Source of the DNA: Pseudomonas sp. GV071
GTDB lineage: Bacteria > Pseudomonadota > Gammaproteobacteria > Pseudomonadales > Pseudomonadaceae
Reading direction: 5' to 3'
DNA length: 64,000 nt
Assembly: GCF_003050835.1 (NCBI RefSeq)
Contig: NZ_QAOJ01000015.1
Coordinates: 1 to 64,000, forward strand
How positions within the stretch are numbered: position 1 is the stretch's first letter; each line of letters opens with the position of its first letter. A program made the position numbers and the translations under genes. This document shows, piece after piece, positions 16,643-25,710 of this stretch. The notes beneath the pieces were generated by a model. That model did no database searches. It worked only from the letters and a program-made list of their open reading frames with translations, and was not told where the DNA came from.

Positions 16643-17461
16643 ATGAACAAAGTCTCTACCCTGCTGCTTGCTAGCGGCCTGGCACTGGCCGCTACTACCG
16701 CTCAAGCAGACGGCCCGCTGCTGTGGCAAGACAACAGCGCCACCTACCTGTACGGCCGTGATTTCAAGGTCAACCCCGCCATTCAGCAAACCCTGTCGTT
16801 CGAACACGCGAGCGGCTGGACCTTCGGCGACCTGTTCGTGTTCTTCGACCAGATCAACTACAACGGCACCGAAGACTCCAACGCCGGCAAAAACACCTAC
16901 TACGGCGAATTCGCCCCACGTCTGTCGTTCGGCAAGATCTTCGACCAGAAGCTGGAGTTCGGCCCGATCAAGGACGTGCTGCTGGCCGGCACCTATGAGC
17001 GTGGCGAAAACCGTAACCAGAACTACCTGCTCGGCCCAGGCTTCGACCTGGCATTGCCAGGCTTCGACTACTTCCAGCTGAACTTCTACTACCGCAAACC
17101 CGACGGCATCACCAAGAACCCGTCCGGCCAGTGGCAAGTCACGCCGGTGTGGTCCTACACCATTCCGGTTGGCAACTCCGACATCCTCATCGACGGCTAC
17201 ATGGACTGGGTGTGGAACAACAAAGACGCCACCAGCAGCCGCCCGAACGACCTGCACGCCAACCTGCACTTCAACCCACAGATCAAATATGACCTGGGCA
17301 AAGCCATGGGCTGGACCGGCGTCAAACACGTCTACGTGGGTGTGGAATACGACTACTGGAAGAACAAGTACGCCATCGACAACGACAGCTTCCTGGGCGA
17401 CGACATTCTGCGCGGCACCACCCAGAGCGCGATCAACGCCATCGTAAAAGTGCACTTGTAA
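16643..17461 (+). CDS. Tsx/OmpK-like nucleoside-specific outer-membrane channel
   Basis: 272 residues with a signal peptide cleaved after about residue 22 (TTAQA). The mature protein is a run of amphipathic beta strands rich in Tyr/Trp/Asn ending in a hydrophobic strand with terminal VKVHL, as in channel-forming Tsx proteins (usually about 270-290 residues). It should pass nucleosides or nucleobases across the outer membrane. GGGAG precedes the ATG. Its promoter carries the same composite sigma54/palindrome element as the nucleoside ABC importer genes, and the NCS2 permease follows it. Confidence 0.85.
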   Translation: MNKVSTLLLASGLALAATTAQADGPLLWQDNSATYLYGRDFKVNPAIQQTLSFEHASGWTFGDLFVFFDQINYNGTEDSNAGKNTYYGEFAPRLSFGKIFDQKLEFGPIKDVLLAGTYERGENRNQNYLLGPGFDLALPGFDYFQLNFYYRKPDGITKNPSGQWQVTPVWSYTIPVGNSDILIDGYMDWVWNNKDATSSRPNDLHANLHFNPQIKYDLGKAMGWTGVKHVYVGVEYDYWKNKYAIDNDSFLGDDILRGTTQSAINAIVKVHL

Positions 17462-17469
17462 GCAGCAAC

Positions 17470-17556
17470 GGCACCTGCATGTTGGTGCAGGTGCCCGCTT
17501 CACGAATAACTCCTTCTTTGCCCGTTGGCGCACCTCGCGCAACGGGCATTTTTTAG
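17470..17556 (+). terminator. two hairpins ending the porin transcript
   Basis: A 9-bp stem (GCACCTGCA with TGCAGGTGC, 17471-17494) is followed by GCCCGTTG...CAACGGGC and six T at 17520-17555. The second hairpin is a standard rho-independent terminator. Confidence 0.8.
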
Positions 17557-17579
17557 CACACAGAATTCTGTAGCTGCGG

Positions 17580-17596
17580 TTGACCACCGTGGCCAA
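17580..17596. promoter_or_regulatory. palindrome before the NCS2 permease
   Basis: TTGACCACCGTGGCCAA is an imperfect 17-base palindrome with the same TTGACCA/TGGnCAA half sites as the RutR-like boxes, but with three rather than two central bases. 26 bases before the permease start. Confidence 0.4.
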
Positions 17597-17622
17597 CAAA
17601 ACACCCTTGCTGAGACCGTGAC

Positions 17623-18996
17623 ATGCACCCCGAATCCGACAGCAACACCGACCTGATCTACGGTCTGGAAGACCGCCCCGCGCCCGTCCCGGCGTTCTTT
17701 GCCGCGTTGCAACATATGCTGGCCAGCTTCGTCGGCATCATCACCCCGCCGCTGGTGATCGGCTCGGTACTGGGCCTGGGTGCCCACCTGCCGTACCTGA
17801 TCAGCATGGCCTTGATGGTGTCTGGCGTCGGTACCTTTATTCAGGCACGCCGCCCGTTCGGCATCGGCGCCGGCATGATCTGCCTGCAAGGCACCAGCTT
17901 CGCCTTTCTCGGCGCGGTGCTGTCGGCAGGCTTTCTGGTAAAGAGCCGCGGCGGTAGCCCGGAAGACATTCTGGCGATGATTTTCGGCGTGTGCTTTTTC
18001 GGCGCCTTTGTGCAGATCATCCTCAGCCGCATGCTCGGCCAACTGCGCCGGGTGATCACCCCGCTGGTGACCGGCATCGTCATCACCCTGATCGGTGTCA
18101 GCCTGATCAAGGTCGGCGTCACGGATCTGGGCGGTGGCTTCAACGCCCCGGACTTCGGCGCCCCTGGCAACCTCGGCCTCGGCGCACTGGTGCTGCTGAC
18201 CATCATCGGTTTGAACCGCTCCAGCCGCCCATGGGTGCGCTTGTCGGCGATCATCATCGGCCTGGCCGTGGGCAGCATCGCCGCCTGGTTCAGCGGCAAG
18301 CTGGTGCCCCAACCGCTGCCGGACCTGCCGCTGATCAGCCTGCCGATTCCGTTCAAATTCGGCTTCGCCTTCGACTGGACCGCATTCATTCCGGTGGCCC
18401 TGATCTACGTGATCAGCACCATCGAAACTGTCGGTGACCTGACCGCCAACAGCATGCTCTCGCGCCAACCGATCGAAGGCCCGAGTTACCTCGCGGGCCT
18501 CAAAGGCGGTGTGCTCGGTGATGGCGTCAGTTGCCTGATCGCCGCCACCTTCAGCGCCTTCCCCAACACCACCTTTGCGCAGAACAACGGCGTGATCCAG
18601 ATGACCGGCGTGGCCAGTCGTTACGTCGGCCTGTACATCGGCGTGGTGCTGTTTGCCCTGGGCCTGTTCCCGCTGCTTGGCGCGGTGCTGCAACAGATTC
18701 CGAAACCGGTTCTGGGCGGCGCTACCCTGGTGATGTTTGGCAGCGTGGCGGCGGCGGGTGTGCGCATTCTGGCGCAAAGCCCGCTGGACCGTCGCAGCAT
18801 GCTGATCATCGCGGCGTCGTTTGGTGTGGGCCTGGGCATTGCTTCGCAGCCGACCCTGCTGCACCTGATGCCCAAGCTGGTGCAGAACCTGTTTGATTCG
18901 GCGATCACCAGTGGTGGGTTGACCGCCATCATTCTTAATCTGGTGTTGCCGGAAGAGAAGAGCACGCAGGTTGTGGCAGAAGGTGTGACCGAGTAA
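17623..18996 (+). CDS. NCS2-family nucleobase (xanthine/uracil-type) permease
   Basis: 457 residues, about 14 membrane segments. The QHMLASFVGIITPP segment near the start and the conserved FSAFPNTTFAQNNGVIQMTGV region mark nucleobase:cation symporter-2 proteins, closest in feel to xanthine/urate carriers such as XanP/YgfO. It imports a purine base by proton symport. It lies between the Tsx-like porin and the purine oxidation operon, so the three uptake steps are adjacent. Substrate cannot be fixed from sequence alone. Confidence 0.88.
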   Translation: MHPESDSNTDLIYGLEDRPAPVPAFFAALQHMLASFVGIITPPLVIGSVLGLGAHLPYLISMALMVSGVGTFIQARRPFGIGAGMICLQGTSFAFLGAVLSAGFLVKSRGGSPEDILAMIFGVCFFGAFVQIILSRMLGQLRRVITPLVTGIVITLIGVSLIKVGVTDLGGGFNAPDFGAPGNLGLGALVLLTIIGLNRSSRPWVRLSAIIIGLAVGSIAAWFSGKLVPQPLPDLPLISLPIPFKFGFAFDWTAFIPVALIYVISTIETVGDLTANSMLSRQPIEGPSYLAGLKGGVLGDGVSCLIAATFSAFPNTTFAQNNGVIQMTGVASRYVGLYIGVVLFALGLFPLLGAVLQQIPKPVLGGATLVMFGSVAAAGVRILAQSPLDRRSMLIIAASFGVGLGIASQPTLLHLMPKLVQNLFDSAITSGGLTAIILNLVLPEEKSTQVVAEGVTE

Positions 18997-19000
18997 ACAC

Positions 19001-19062
19001 CATCGCGGCTGAAGCCGCTCCTACGGATTGTGCGATCTCGTAGGAGCGGCTTCAGCCGCGAT
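19001..19062. repeat. REP inverted pair between convergent genes
   Basis: Two facing copies of the GGAGCGGCTTCAGCCGCGA core separated by about 16 bases, between the permease and reductase stops. Can fold as one long hairpin and act as a two-way transcript end. Confidence 0.85.
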
Positions 19063-19078
19063 CCCTGCAAACCTCGGC

Positions 19079-20023
19079 TTAAAAATCCAGCTCCAACCGC
19101 CCCCCAGCACACCCCGACACACAGGGCATGATCCACTGCCCACTGGCCCGTTCGGCATCGGACAGATACTGATCCCGGTGCTCGATCTCGCCACTGACCA
19201 CGGCGGTCATACAGGCCCCACACATCCCCATACCGCACGACGTCGGAATGCTGATGCCGACCCGCTCTGCCGCCGCGACCAATGTCTCGCCGGCCAGCAC
19301 CGTCACGCGCTTGCCACTGCGCGCCAGCACCAACTCCGCTTCCTGCGAGTCGCTCACCAGCGGCGCCTGAAAGTGCTCTTGAAACAGTGCACTCGAAGGC
19401 CAACCCCGCTCACCCGCCAGCTGCTGCACGCTGGCCATAAAGCCATCCGGGCCACAGGTGTAGAGCTGGCTGTCGGTTTGCCAGGCAGGCAAGTGCTGAT
19501 CGAGATAGGCGCCCACCTCAGCCGCAGCCAATCCGCTGATCAGGCGCACCGCCGGGTCATGCCGCAGCTGTTCGATAAACGCGCTATGCGCCGGGCTGCG
19601 CGCGAAGTACAGCAACTGCACCGGCCGCTGCTCGGCGCGGCATTGACGGTACATGGCCAGCAACGGCGTCACGCCAATGCCGGCCGCCACCAAAAGCACC
19701 GGCCCGGTGCCCGGCTGCAGCGGAAACAGATTGCGCGGCGCACTGACCTTCAGGCGATCACCGACACGCAGCTGCTGGTGCAGCCAACGCGAACCGCCGC
19801 GCGAGTCATCGGCGTGTTTGATCGCCAGGCGCAGACAGCCTTCGTCGGCCAGGTTGGTCAACGAATACTGGCGCACCACACCGCTGCCCATTTGCACATC
19901 GACATGTGCGCCCGGCTGCCAACTGAACGGCAGCGGCGTGGAGTCGGCCATGCACAGTTCGACGGCAAGAATGCCTTCGGCCTCTTCGCGCAGGCCGCGG
20001 GTTTTCATGTCCACCCAGCTCAT
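19079..20023 (-). CDS. ferredoxin reductase subunit of a Rieske oxygenase (VanB/HpxE-like)
   Basis: 314 residues: FMN/FAD-binding barrel with RQYSLTN, NAD-binding domain with GIGVTPLLAMYRQ and CGPDGFM, and a C-terminal plant-type 2Fe-2S domain with Cys 263, 268, 271 and 301. It passes electrons from NAD(P)H to the Rieske oxygenase encoded upstream in the same operon. The ATG overlaps the deaminase stop (ATGA). The oxygenase/reductase pair resembles HpxD/HpxE of Klebsiella purine catabolism. Last gene of the operon. Confidence 0.88.
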   Translation of the reverse strand: MSWVDMKTRGLREEAEGILAVELCMADSTPLPFSWQPGAHVDVQMGSGVVRQYSLTNLADEGCLRLAIKHADDSRGGSRWLHQQLRVGDRLKVSAPRNLFPLQPGTGPVLLVAAGIGVTPLLAMYRQCRAEQRPVQLLYFARSPAHSAFIEQLRHDPAVRLISGLAAAEVGAYLDQHLPAWQTDSQLYTCGPDGFMASVQQLAGERGWPSSALFQEHFQAPLVSDSQEAELVLARSGKRVTVLAGETLVAAAERVGISIPTSCGMGMCGACMTAVVSGEIEHRDQYLSDAERASGQWIMPCVSGCAGGRLELDF

Positions 20024-21456
20024 CGGCGCACCCCGGCACGGCGTTGCAGATCGAGCACCGCGGCGCTGGCCTGACGCCCCAACTCCATCAGGTCCAGACC
20101 CGGAATCTGGTCATCGGCGACCACCCGACGGCCACCCACCAGCAAGGCGCGCAAGCTGGCGCGACCGCCGCTGGCAACCGGGCCGATGGCCATGTCGTGC
20201 AGGCCGAAATAGCGCGGGTCGTCGAGGCGGTAGATGGCGATATCGGCGGCCTTGCCGACCTCCACCGTGCCCAGATCATTCAGGCCCAGCACCTGGGCGC
20301 CACCGGCCGTACCCCAACGCACCACGTCTTCGATACTGGCGGCATCGGCGCCGCCTTCGAACTGGCCGCCGGCATATTTTGGCTGCGCCAGCTCGCCCTT
20401 GCGCGCCCGCTGCAACAGCCAGGCGGCGTGGGTTTCCGAGAGCATGTCAGCGGCCTCGTTGGAGGCGGCGCCATCCACACCAATGGAGATCGGCACACCG
20501 GCGGCTTCCAGTTCCGGCAGGTTGGCGATGCCGCTGCCGAGGCGACCATTGCTTTGCGGGCAGTGGGCGATGCCGGTGCCGGTCTGGCCAAGCAACTGGA
20601 TTTCTTCCGGCAGCAGTTTCACCAGATGCGCAAACCAGACATCCGGGCCGAGCCAGTCCTGCTCGGCGCAGAACTGCACCGGGGTCATGCCGAATTTGGC
20701 TTTGGCGGCGTCCAGATAATCCACCGTCTCGGAGAGATGACTGTGCAGGCGCAGGCCCAGCTTGCGCGCGGCCTGAGCAGTCTCGCGCAGCTCCGCCGGG
20801 GTGGTGGAATGCAAGGTAGTGGTCGGCGCCATGACGATGCGCCGAAACGCATCACTAGCCGGGTCGTGGTACAGGGCGGTCAGGCGCTCGACGTCGGCCA
20901 GGTAGGCATCGAGTTTTTCCGGGCGCAGGGCTTGCGGCAGATCGGCTTCCAACTGCCGCGTCTGTGTGCCGCCGCCGCGGCAAAGAACAAAGCGCAGCCC
21001 CAGGGCCTCGGCTTCCTCGAACAGAATCGCCGCGCTGTCGAACGGCATGCCGGGGTAATACAGGTAGTGGTGGTCGGCCACCGTAGCGCAACCAGAGCGC
21101 AGCAGTTCGAGCAGGCCGATGCGCACCGCGAGACGGAAACTGTGCTCGTCGAAGGCACCGCGAAAACGGTACGGGGTGGCGGCCAGCCAAGGCGTGAGAG
21201 TCTGGTTCAGGCCCTCGGGTTCGCCCTTGAGCAGGGACTGGAACAGGTGGTGATGGGTGTTGATCCAGGCCGGGTAAACCACGCAATCGCGGGCATCGAT
21301 CTGCGCCTCGCCGGGTTGCGGTTCGAGGTGGCCGATGGCGGTGATGCGGCCATCGACAATACGGATATCCGGGCCGGCATGGCGGGCCTCAGCACCGCGT
21401 TTGCCGGTGAGAATGGCACTGGCGTTGCGGATCAGCCAGGTGGTGTTGGCAGTCAT
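20020..21456 (-). CDS. 8-oxoguanine deaminase-type amidohydrolase
   Basis: 478 residues, amidohydrolase superfamily (AtzA/TrzN/guanine deaminase clan). Metal-binding NTHHH with His 68 and 70, later LHSHLSE and IGVDGAASNEA motifs. The length, order and surrounding motifs match the P. aeruginosa PA0142 enzyme, shown to deaminate 8-oxoguanine to uric acid. Guanine or isoguanine remain alternatives. The start at 21456 has GGAG upstream; a longer frame runs into a REP element and is rejected. It lies between permease and reductase genes of the same operon. Confidence 0.85.
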   Translation of the reverse strand: MTANTTWLIRNASAILTGKRGAEARHAGPDIRIVDGRITAIGHLEPQPGEAQIDARDCVVYPAWINTHHHLFQSLLKGEPEGLNQTLTPWLAATPYRFRGAFDEHSFRLAVRIGLLELLRSGCATVADHHYLYYPGMPFDSAAILFEEAEALGLRFVLCRGGGTQTRQLEADLPQALRPEKLDAYLADVERLTALYHDPASDAFRRIVMAPTTTLHSTTPAELRETAQAARKLGLRLHSHLSETVDYLDAAKAKFGMTPVQFCAEQDWLGPDVWFAHLVKLLPEEIQLLGQTGTGIAHCPQSNGRLGSGIANLPELEAAGVPISIGVDGAASNEAADMLSETHAAWLLQRARKGELAQPKYAGGQFEGGADAASIEDVVRWGTAGGAQVLGLNDLGTVEVGKAADIAIYRLDDPRYFGLHDMAIGPVASGGRASLRALLVGGRRVVADDQIPGLDLMELGRQASAAVLDLQRRAGVRR

Positions 21457-21480
21457 GGTGTTCACTCCGAAATCTTCGAT

Positions 21481-21545
21481 CATCGCGGCTGAAGCCCCTC
21501 CCACAAGGGAACGTATGTCTCTGTGGGAGGGGCTTCAGTCGCGAG
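21481..21545. repeat. REP inverted pair inside the operon
   Basis: Facing copies of the GGGAGGGGCTTCAG-type unit separated by a short loop, between the permease and deaminase genes, both read leftward. One arm has GTCGCGA instead of GCCGCGA. Confidence 0.85.
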
Positions 21546-21554
21546 CTGTTGTTC

Positions 21555-22352
21555 TTAGCCCTGCTCACTCTCATGCCAATGCCCAAGGCTATAGCGGGCC
21601 AGCGCCGCCATCAGGCTGAACAGCAGCACGCCAGTCAGGGCAATCAGCACCAAGGCGGCAAACAGGCGCGGGATATTCAACTGAAAGCCGGCCTGCAAAA
21701 TCTGATACGCCAAACCCGCGCCGGTGCCGCCCGTGCCGGCGACAAACTCCGCCACCACCGCACCAATCAACGCCAGGCCACTGGCAATGCGCAGCCCGCC
21801 AAAGAAGTACGGCAGCGCACTTGGAATACGCAAGCGCACCAGCGTTTGCCAGCGGCTCGCGCGGTTCAGACGGAACAGGTTGAGCAGCCCCGGATTGACG
21901 CTACGCAGGCCCAGCACGGTGTTGGAAATCACCGGGAAAATCGCCACCAGCGTGGCGCAGATCACCAGCGCCAGGGTGGCGTTGCTGCACCAGATAATGA
22001 TCAGCGGCGCGATGGCTACCACCGGCGTCACCTGCAACAGAATGGCGTAGGGAAACAGGCTGGCCTCGATGATGCGGCTCTGCACAAAGAGGAACGCCGC
22101 CAGCACCCCGAGCACCACGGCGAGGGCGAAGGACAGGAAGGTAATTTTCAGCGTTACCCACAGCGCGCCAAGCAGCATCGGGCCGTCGCTGATCAGCGTG
22201 CGGCCGATATCGGCGGGACTGGGGACCAGGTAGACCGGCACCTTCATGGCGACGCAGATGAGTTGCCAGAGGCCGAGCAGGACGGCGCCGACCAGCACGG
22301 GGGCGAGGATGTTTTGCACACGTGGGTTGGAGAGCCAGGGTTGTTTGCTCAT
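21555..22352 (-). CDS. ABC transporter permease (NMT1/nitrate-taurine type)
   Basis: 265 residues, about six membrane helices, with the permease EAA-like loop near residues 165-190. ATG at 22352 is taken because it gives the normal family length; upstream codons fall in a repeat. Forms an inner-membrane channel with the ATPase encoded upstream and is probably fed by the binding protein at 24389. Confidence 0.85.
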   Translation of the reverse strand: MSKQPWLSNPRVQNILAPVLVGAVLLGLWQLICVAMKVPVYLVPSPADIGRTLISDGPMLLGALWVTLKITFLSFALAVVLGVLAAFLFVQSRIIEASLFPYAILLQVTPVVAIAPLIIIWCSNATLALVICATLVAIFPVISNTVLGLRSVNPGLLNLFRLNRASRWQTLVRLRIPSALPYFFGGLRIASGLALIGAVVAEFVAGTGGTGAGLAYQILQAGFQLNIPRLFAALVLIALTGVLLFSLMAALARYSLGHWHESEQG

Positions 22353-22384
22353 TGGGTTTCTCCCGTGTTGGCAGTGATTAAAAG

Positions 22385-22475
22385 CAGCCCTCTCCCCAGC
22401 CCTCTCCCGCAAGCGGGCGAGGGGGCAGATTGCGGCTTGTCTCCCCAGAGGGGCCGGGGGAGAGGGTCGGGGCAG
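22385..22475. repeat. CCCTCTCC-type inverted repeat inside the operon
   Basis: CCCTCTCCCC and GGGGGAGAGGG arms with an inner hairpin (CTCCCGCAAGCGGGCGAG). Between the ATPase and permease genes. Related copies at 30143-30255 and 35062-35165. Confidence 0.75.
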
Positions 22476-22491
22476 ACGAATATCTCGCTCA

Positions 22492-23298
22492 TCAATGCCC
22501 CTCCCCATTCGCTTCCACCAACAACGCCGACAGTCGCGCACATTGCTCAATAAACCCGGCCGACATGCGAAACGCCTCGTCGCGTTCAGCCGGCCCTTCG
22601 ATCTTCACATCGGCAATCACCCGCCCCGGCCGCGCGCCCATCACCACCACCCGCGAGGATAAAAACACCGCCTCGTAAATGCTGTGGGTCACGAACACCA
22701 CGGTCAGGTCGCGCCGCGCCCAGAGTTCGCGCAGGTCGCTGTCCAGGCGATTGCGGGTGAATTCATCCAGCGCACCAAAGGGTTCATCCATCAGTAGCAG
22801 GTTGGGCTCGGTGGCCAAGGCGCGAGCAATGGAGGCGCGCATCTGCATGCCGCCGGACAGCTCACGGGGGTACACACCACCGAACTTGCCCAGCCCCACC
22901 AACTCCAACGCCGCCTGCACCCGTGGCGCACTGTCGGCGCGGTCGATGCGCATCAGGTCCAACGGCAACCGCACGTTGTCGGCGACCTTGGCCCAGGGCA
23001 TCAGAGTGGCCTCCTGAAACACCATGGCCAGTTTCTGCTGGGCGACATCGGCACCGATCTCTCCCTTGCCCCACCAGCGCACATGGCCCGCCGACGGTTG
23101 CTCCAAACCGGCAAACATTTTCAGCAGCGTGCTCTTGCCACAACCGGACGGGCCGAGCAGTGAGACAAACTCGCCACGGCCGATTTCCAGTTTCATTTTC
23201 TGCAGCGCATGGGTGCCGTTGCCGTAGGTTTTCTCCACCTGGTTGGCCAACAGCACCGGCGGCTCTTCGCTCACCGGCAGATTGAGGGCGGCGTTCAT
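22492..23298 (-). CDS. ABC transporter ATP-binding protein (nitrate/taurine type)
   Basis: 268 residues. Walker A GPSGCGKST at 49-57, Q-loop FQEATLMPW, signature ELSGGMQMR, Walker B LLLMDEPFGALD, switch His in FVTHSIYEA. The subfamily is that of SsuB/TauB-like importers. The ATG overlaps the Rieske oxygenase stop (ATGA), tying transporter and enzyme expression together. Confidence 0.9.
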   Translation of the reverse strand: MNAALNLPVSEEPPVLLANQVEKTYGNGTHALQKMKLEIGRGEFVSLLGPSGCGKSTLLKMFAGLEQPSAGHVRWWGKGEIGADVAQQKLAMVFQEATLMPWAKVADNVRLPLDLMRIDRADSAPRVQAALELVGLGKFGGVYPRELSGGMQMRASIARALATEPNLLLMDEPFGALDEFTRNRLDSDLRELWARRDLTVVFVTHSIYEAVFLSSRVVVMGARPGRVIADVKIEGPAERDEAFRMSAGFIEQCARLSALLVEANGEGH

Positions 23299-24329
23299 AG
23301 CGGCACACCGGCAGGACGGAATTGCTCCTCTTCGCCGTGCTTTTGCAGCAGCTCGAAGAGCATCTTGCGCATGATCAACCCGGGCTTGTCCGACTCCATA
23401 TGAAACTCCACACGCCGCCGCGTATCGACGCAGGCGTCGTAGTCGGTGGCTTCGAGAATCTCTTTGTCTTCGAGGGTGATCGGCGCATCCCAGGCAATCA
23501 GCTCTTCAGTGCTGCAAGCCTCTTCGCTGTCATTGCGGTACAGCCACTGCACCAGCTGAATGCGCTTGTCATCAATGGGCGTGGCGCAGTTGTAGATGAT
23601 GTGGTGCAGGCCGCTGTCCGGGTAGGTGCAACCAAAGCGGCGCACGAACGGCAGGTGCCAGCGGTTGAACAGGTGGCGGGTGGTGGTCGGCGCGTCGGTG
23701 CCGGTAACCCGGTGCCCGGCCGCTGGGTTGTTGATCGGCACGATGGTCTCGGCCTCGAAACCCCACTCGTTTTGCTCGAGCAAATATTTGGACGGCTTGG
23801 GCTGGCTGAGCATGCCGAAGTTGGCCTTGTGCACGAAGCTGAAGTGCGAGTTATCGAAGGAGTTCTCCATAAACCGCAGCGGGCTGGTTTGCCACTCCTC
23901 GTAGAACTGGAAGATGCGCCGGTACTGCGGCTGACCTTCTTCATCGAAGTGCGGAATCGGCTGCAACGGCTCGCCCAGGCACACCCAGACATAGCCGTAT
24001 TTTTCCTGGCAGTGGTAGGCGTCGGTGCGTGCGCCAGCAGGAATCGGTGCGTTGTCGGCCTGCTGCGGAATGCACACGCAGGCGCCGCTCTGGTCGTAGC
24101 GCCAGCCGTGGTAGCCGCAGACGATAACGCCGTCATCGACCCAGCCTTTGGACAATTGCGCGGTGCGGTGGCAGCAGCGGTCGGCCAGGGCCACCGGGCC
24201 TTCCTTGCCCATAAACAACACCAGACGCTCGCTCAGCAGGGTGAAGGGTTTCGGGCCGTCGGCGAGCATGCTCACGGGCATCAGGGCATACCAGAAGCGG
24301 CGCAGTACAGGTTGTTGGGTCACAAGCAT
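23295..24329 (-). CDS. Rieske non-heme iron oxygenase, HpxD/vanillate demethylase-like
   Basis: 344 residues. Rieske cluster ligands Cys52, His54, Cys71 and His74; catalytic-iron region FDNSHFSFVH with Asp159, His162 and His167. GAGGAA precedes the ATG. With the reductase at 19079 it forms a two-component monooxygenase. In Klebsiella the related HpxDE pair hydroxylates a purine ring on the way to urate, and here the enzyme shares an operon with a urate-forming deaminase and a small-molecule importer, so a purine substrate is likely (inference). Vanillate-type aromatic demethylation is the alternative but no aromatic genes are near. Confidence 0.85.
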   Translation of the reverse strand: MLVTQQPVLRRFWYALMPVSMLADGPKPFTLLSERLVLFMGKEGPVALADRCCHRTAQLSKGWVDDGVIVCGYHGWRYDQSGACVCIPQQADNAPIPAGARTDAYHCQEKYGYVWVCLGEPLQPIPHFDEEGQPQYRRIFQFYEEWQTSPLRFMENSFDNSHFSFVHKANFGMLSQPKPSKYLLEQNEWGFEAETIVPINNPAAGHRVTGTDAPTTTRHLFNRWHLPFVRRFGCTYPDSGLHHIIYNCATPIDDKRIQLVQWLYRNDSEEACSTEELIAWDAPITLEDKEILEATDYDACVDTRRRVEFHMESDKPGLIMRKMLFELLQKHGEEEQFRPAGVPL

Positions 24330-24388
24330 GGCGAATTCCTCATCGATCTTTTAACGCCCTCGCTCTACGGCGGGGCTAGCAACTCTGT

Positions 24389-25396
24389 TTACTGAGCGGC
24401 CACTTCAGCGGCGGCAGGCAGCACTTTCAGCTCACGCACAAAACGGGTGTCGTAGGCTTTTTTCCAGTCGGTGCCCGCGCTCAACAGGTTGGCTTTCACC
24501 ATAAAGTCGCGGGTGGCCTGCCAGCGCGCGTCGGTCATGGTGCCGATGCCCTGGGTCTGCGCATCGCCACCTTCCACCAAGTGGTATTCCTTGAGCTTGG
24601 CCACGCCCCAGGCGAGCAACTCGTCGTTCATGCTCGGGTTGTCCTGCTTGATCAGCTCGTTGGCGGCAGCGGGTTCAGCCAGGTAGCTTTTCCAGCCCTC
24701 CATGCTGGCTTTGACAAAGCGCTGCAGCACTTCGGGGCGGTCGGCGATCACGTCCTGGCGGGTAACCAGCGTGGAGCCGTAGGGTGGGTAGCCGGCGTCG
24801 GCGAACAGGAAGAAGTTGGCTTTCTCGCCGGCCTTTTGCGCCTGGAACAGCTCCGAGGTCGGGTAGCCCTGTTGCGCGGTGTCGGGATCGGCGAAGAACG
24901 GTTGCAGGTTGAAGGTGTAAGGACGGGCCTGGGCATCGGTGAAGCCGTATTTGCCTTTCAGCCACGGCCACCAGGTGGTTTGTCCGGAGGTGGAGACGAG
25001 GATTTTCTTGTCCTTGAGGCCATCCAGTGCGGTGACGTCGTCGTGGGTGAGCATGCCCTGCGGGTCGCCCTGGAAGGGCGCGCCGATGGCCACCACCGGC
25101 AAGCCCTGCTGCACGCTGGCGAGCACTTGCAGGTCGTAGTTGATGATCACGTCGGCCTGCTTGTTCAGGAGCAGTTGCATGCCGTTGACCTGCGGGCCGC
25201 CCATGCGGATTTCCACGTCCAGGCCGTTGGCCGCGTAAATGCCTTTGGCCTTGGCCTGGTAGAAACCACCCTGCTCGGCCTGGGCGTACCAGGAGGTGAG
25301 CAGAACGATTTTGTCGTTGGCCTGTGCACTCAGGCTCAACAGGATAGAAGCGGTGGAACCCAAGACGATGCACGCTTTCAAGGCAATGTTCTTCAT
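24389..25396 (-). CDS. ABC substrate-binding protein (NMT1/THI5-like)
   Basis: 335 residues with a signal peptide ending at LSAQA. The LTSWYAQAEQGGFYQAKAKGIY opening is typical of NMT1/THI5-type binding proteins, which include carriers of pyrimidine precursors, riboflavin and purine-like rings. First gene of the six-gene operon. ATG at 25396; an upstream extension to 25501 is leader sequence. The predicted sigma54 promoter lies about 315 bases upstream. Confidence 0.85.
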   Translation of the reverse strand: MKNIALKACIVLGSTASILLSLSAQANDKIVLLTSWYAQAEQGGFYQAKAKGIYAANGLDVEIRMGGPQVNGMQLLLNKQADVIINYDLQVLASVQQGLPVVAIGAPFQGDPQGMLTHDDVTALDGLKDKKILVSTSGQTTWWPWLKGKYGFTDAQARPYTFNLQPFFADPDTAQQGYPTSELFQAQKAGEKANFFLFADAGYPPYGSTLVTRQDVIADRPEVLQRFVKASMEGWKSYLAEPAAANELIKQDNPSMNDELLAWGVAKLKEYHLVEGGDAQTQGIGTMTDARWQATRDFMVKANLLSAGTDWKKAYDTRFVRELKVLPAAAEVAAQ

Positions 25397-25710
25397 GGCG
25401 AAGTTCTCTCTAACGGAGGGCACATAGAAAAGCCGCGCTCTGTGCACGGCGCACAGGGCTGCGAGGGAAACCGGAAGGGCTGCAGGAAACGGCAAACACA
25501 CGGCAACGAGAAACCAGCAGGACCGGGCCTGTGGCGTGAAGCGTCATGATGGAAGCTGAAAAACGGCTCATGGCTGACCTCTCTCTCGTCCGGGCAACTG
25601 CCAGGATCAAGCACCCGAATACCGGGTGTGCGACCGGGTGGCCGCAAGAGCAATGTCCTACGTCGAATGAACTGCCTCGACGCTAACCGCTTCTACTCGG
25701 AACAGGTCTT

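Noticed and set aside
17527-17541. GG-N10-GC match after the porin gene
   Set aside because: The bases are the stem of the rho-independent terminator.
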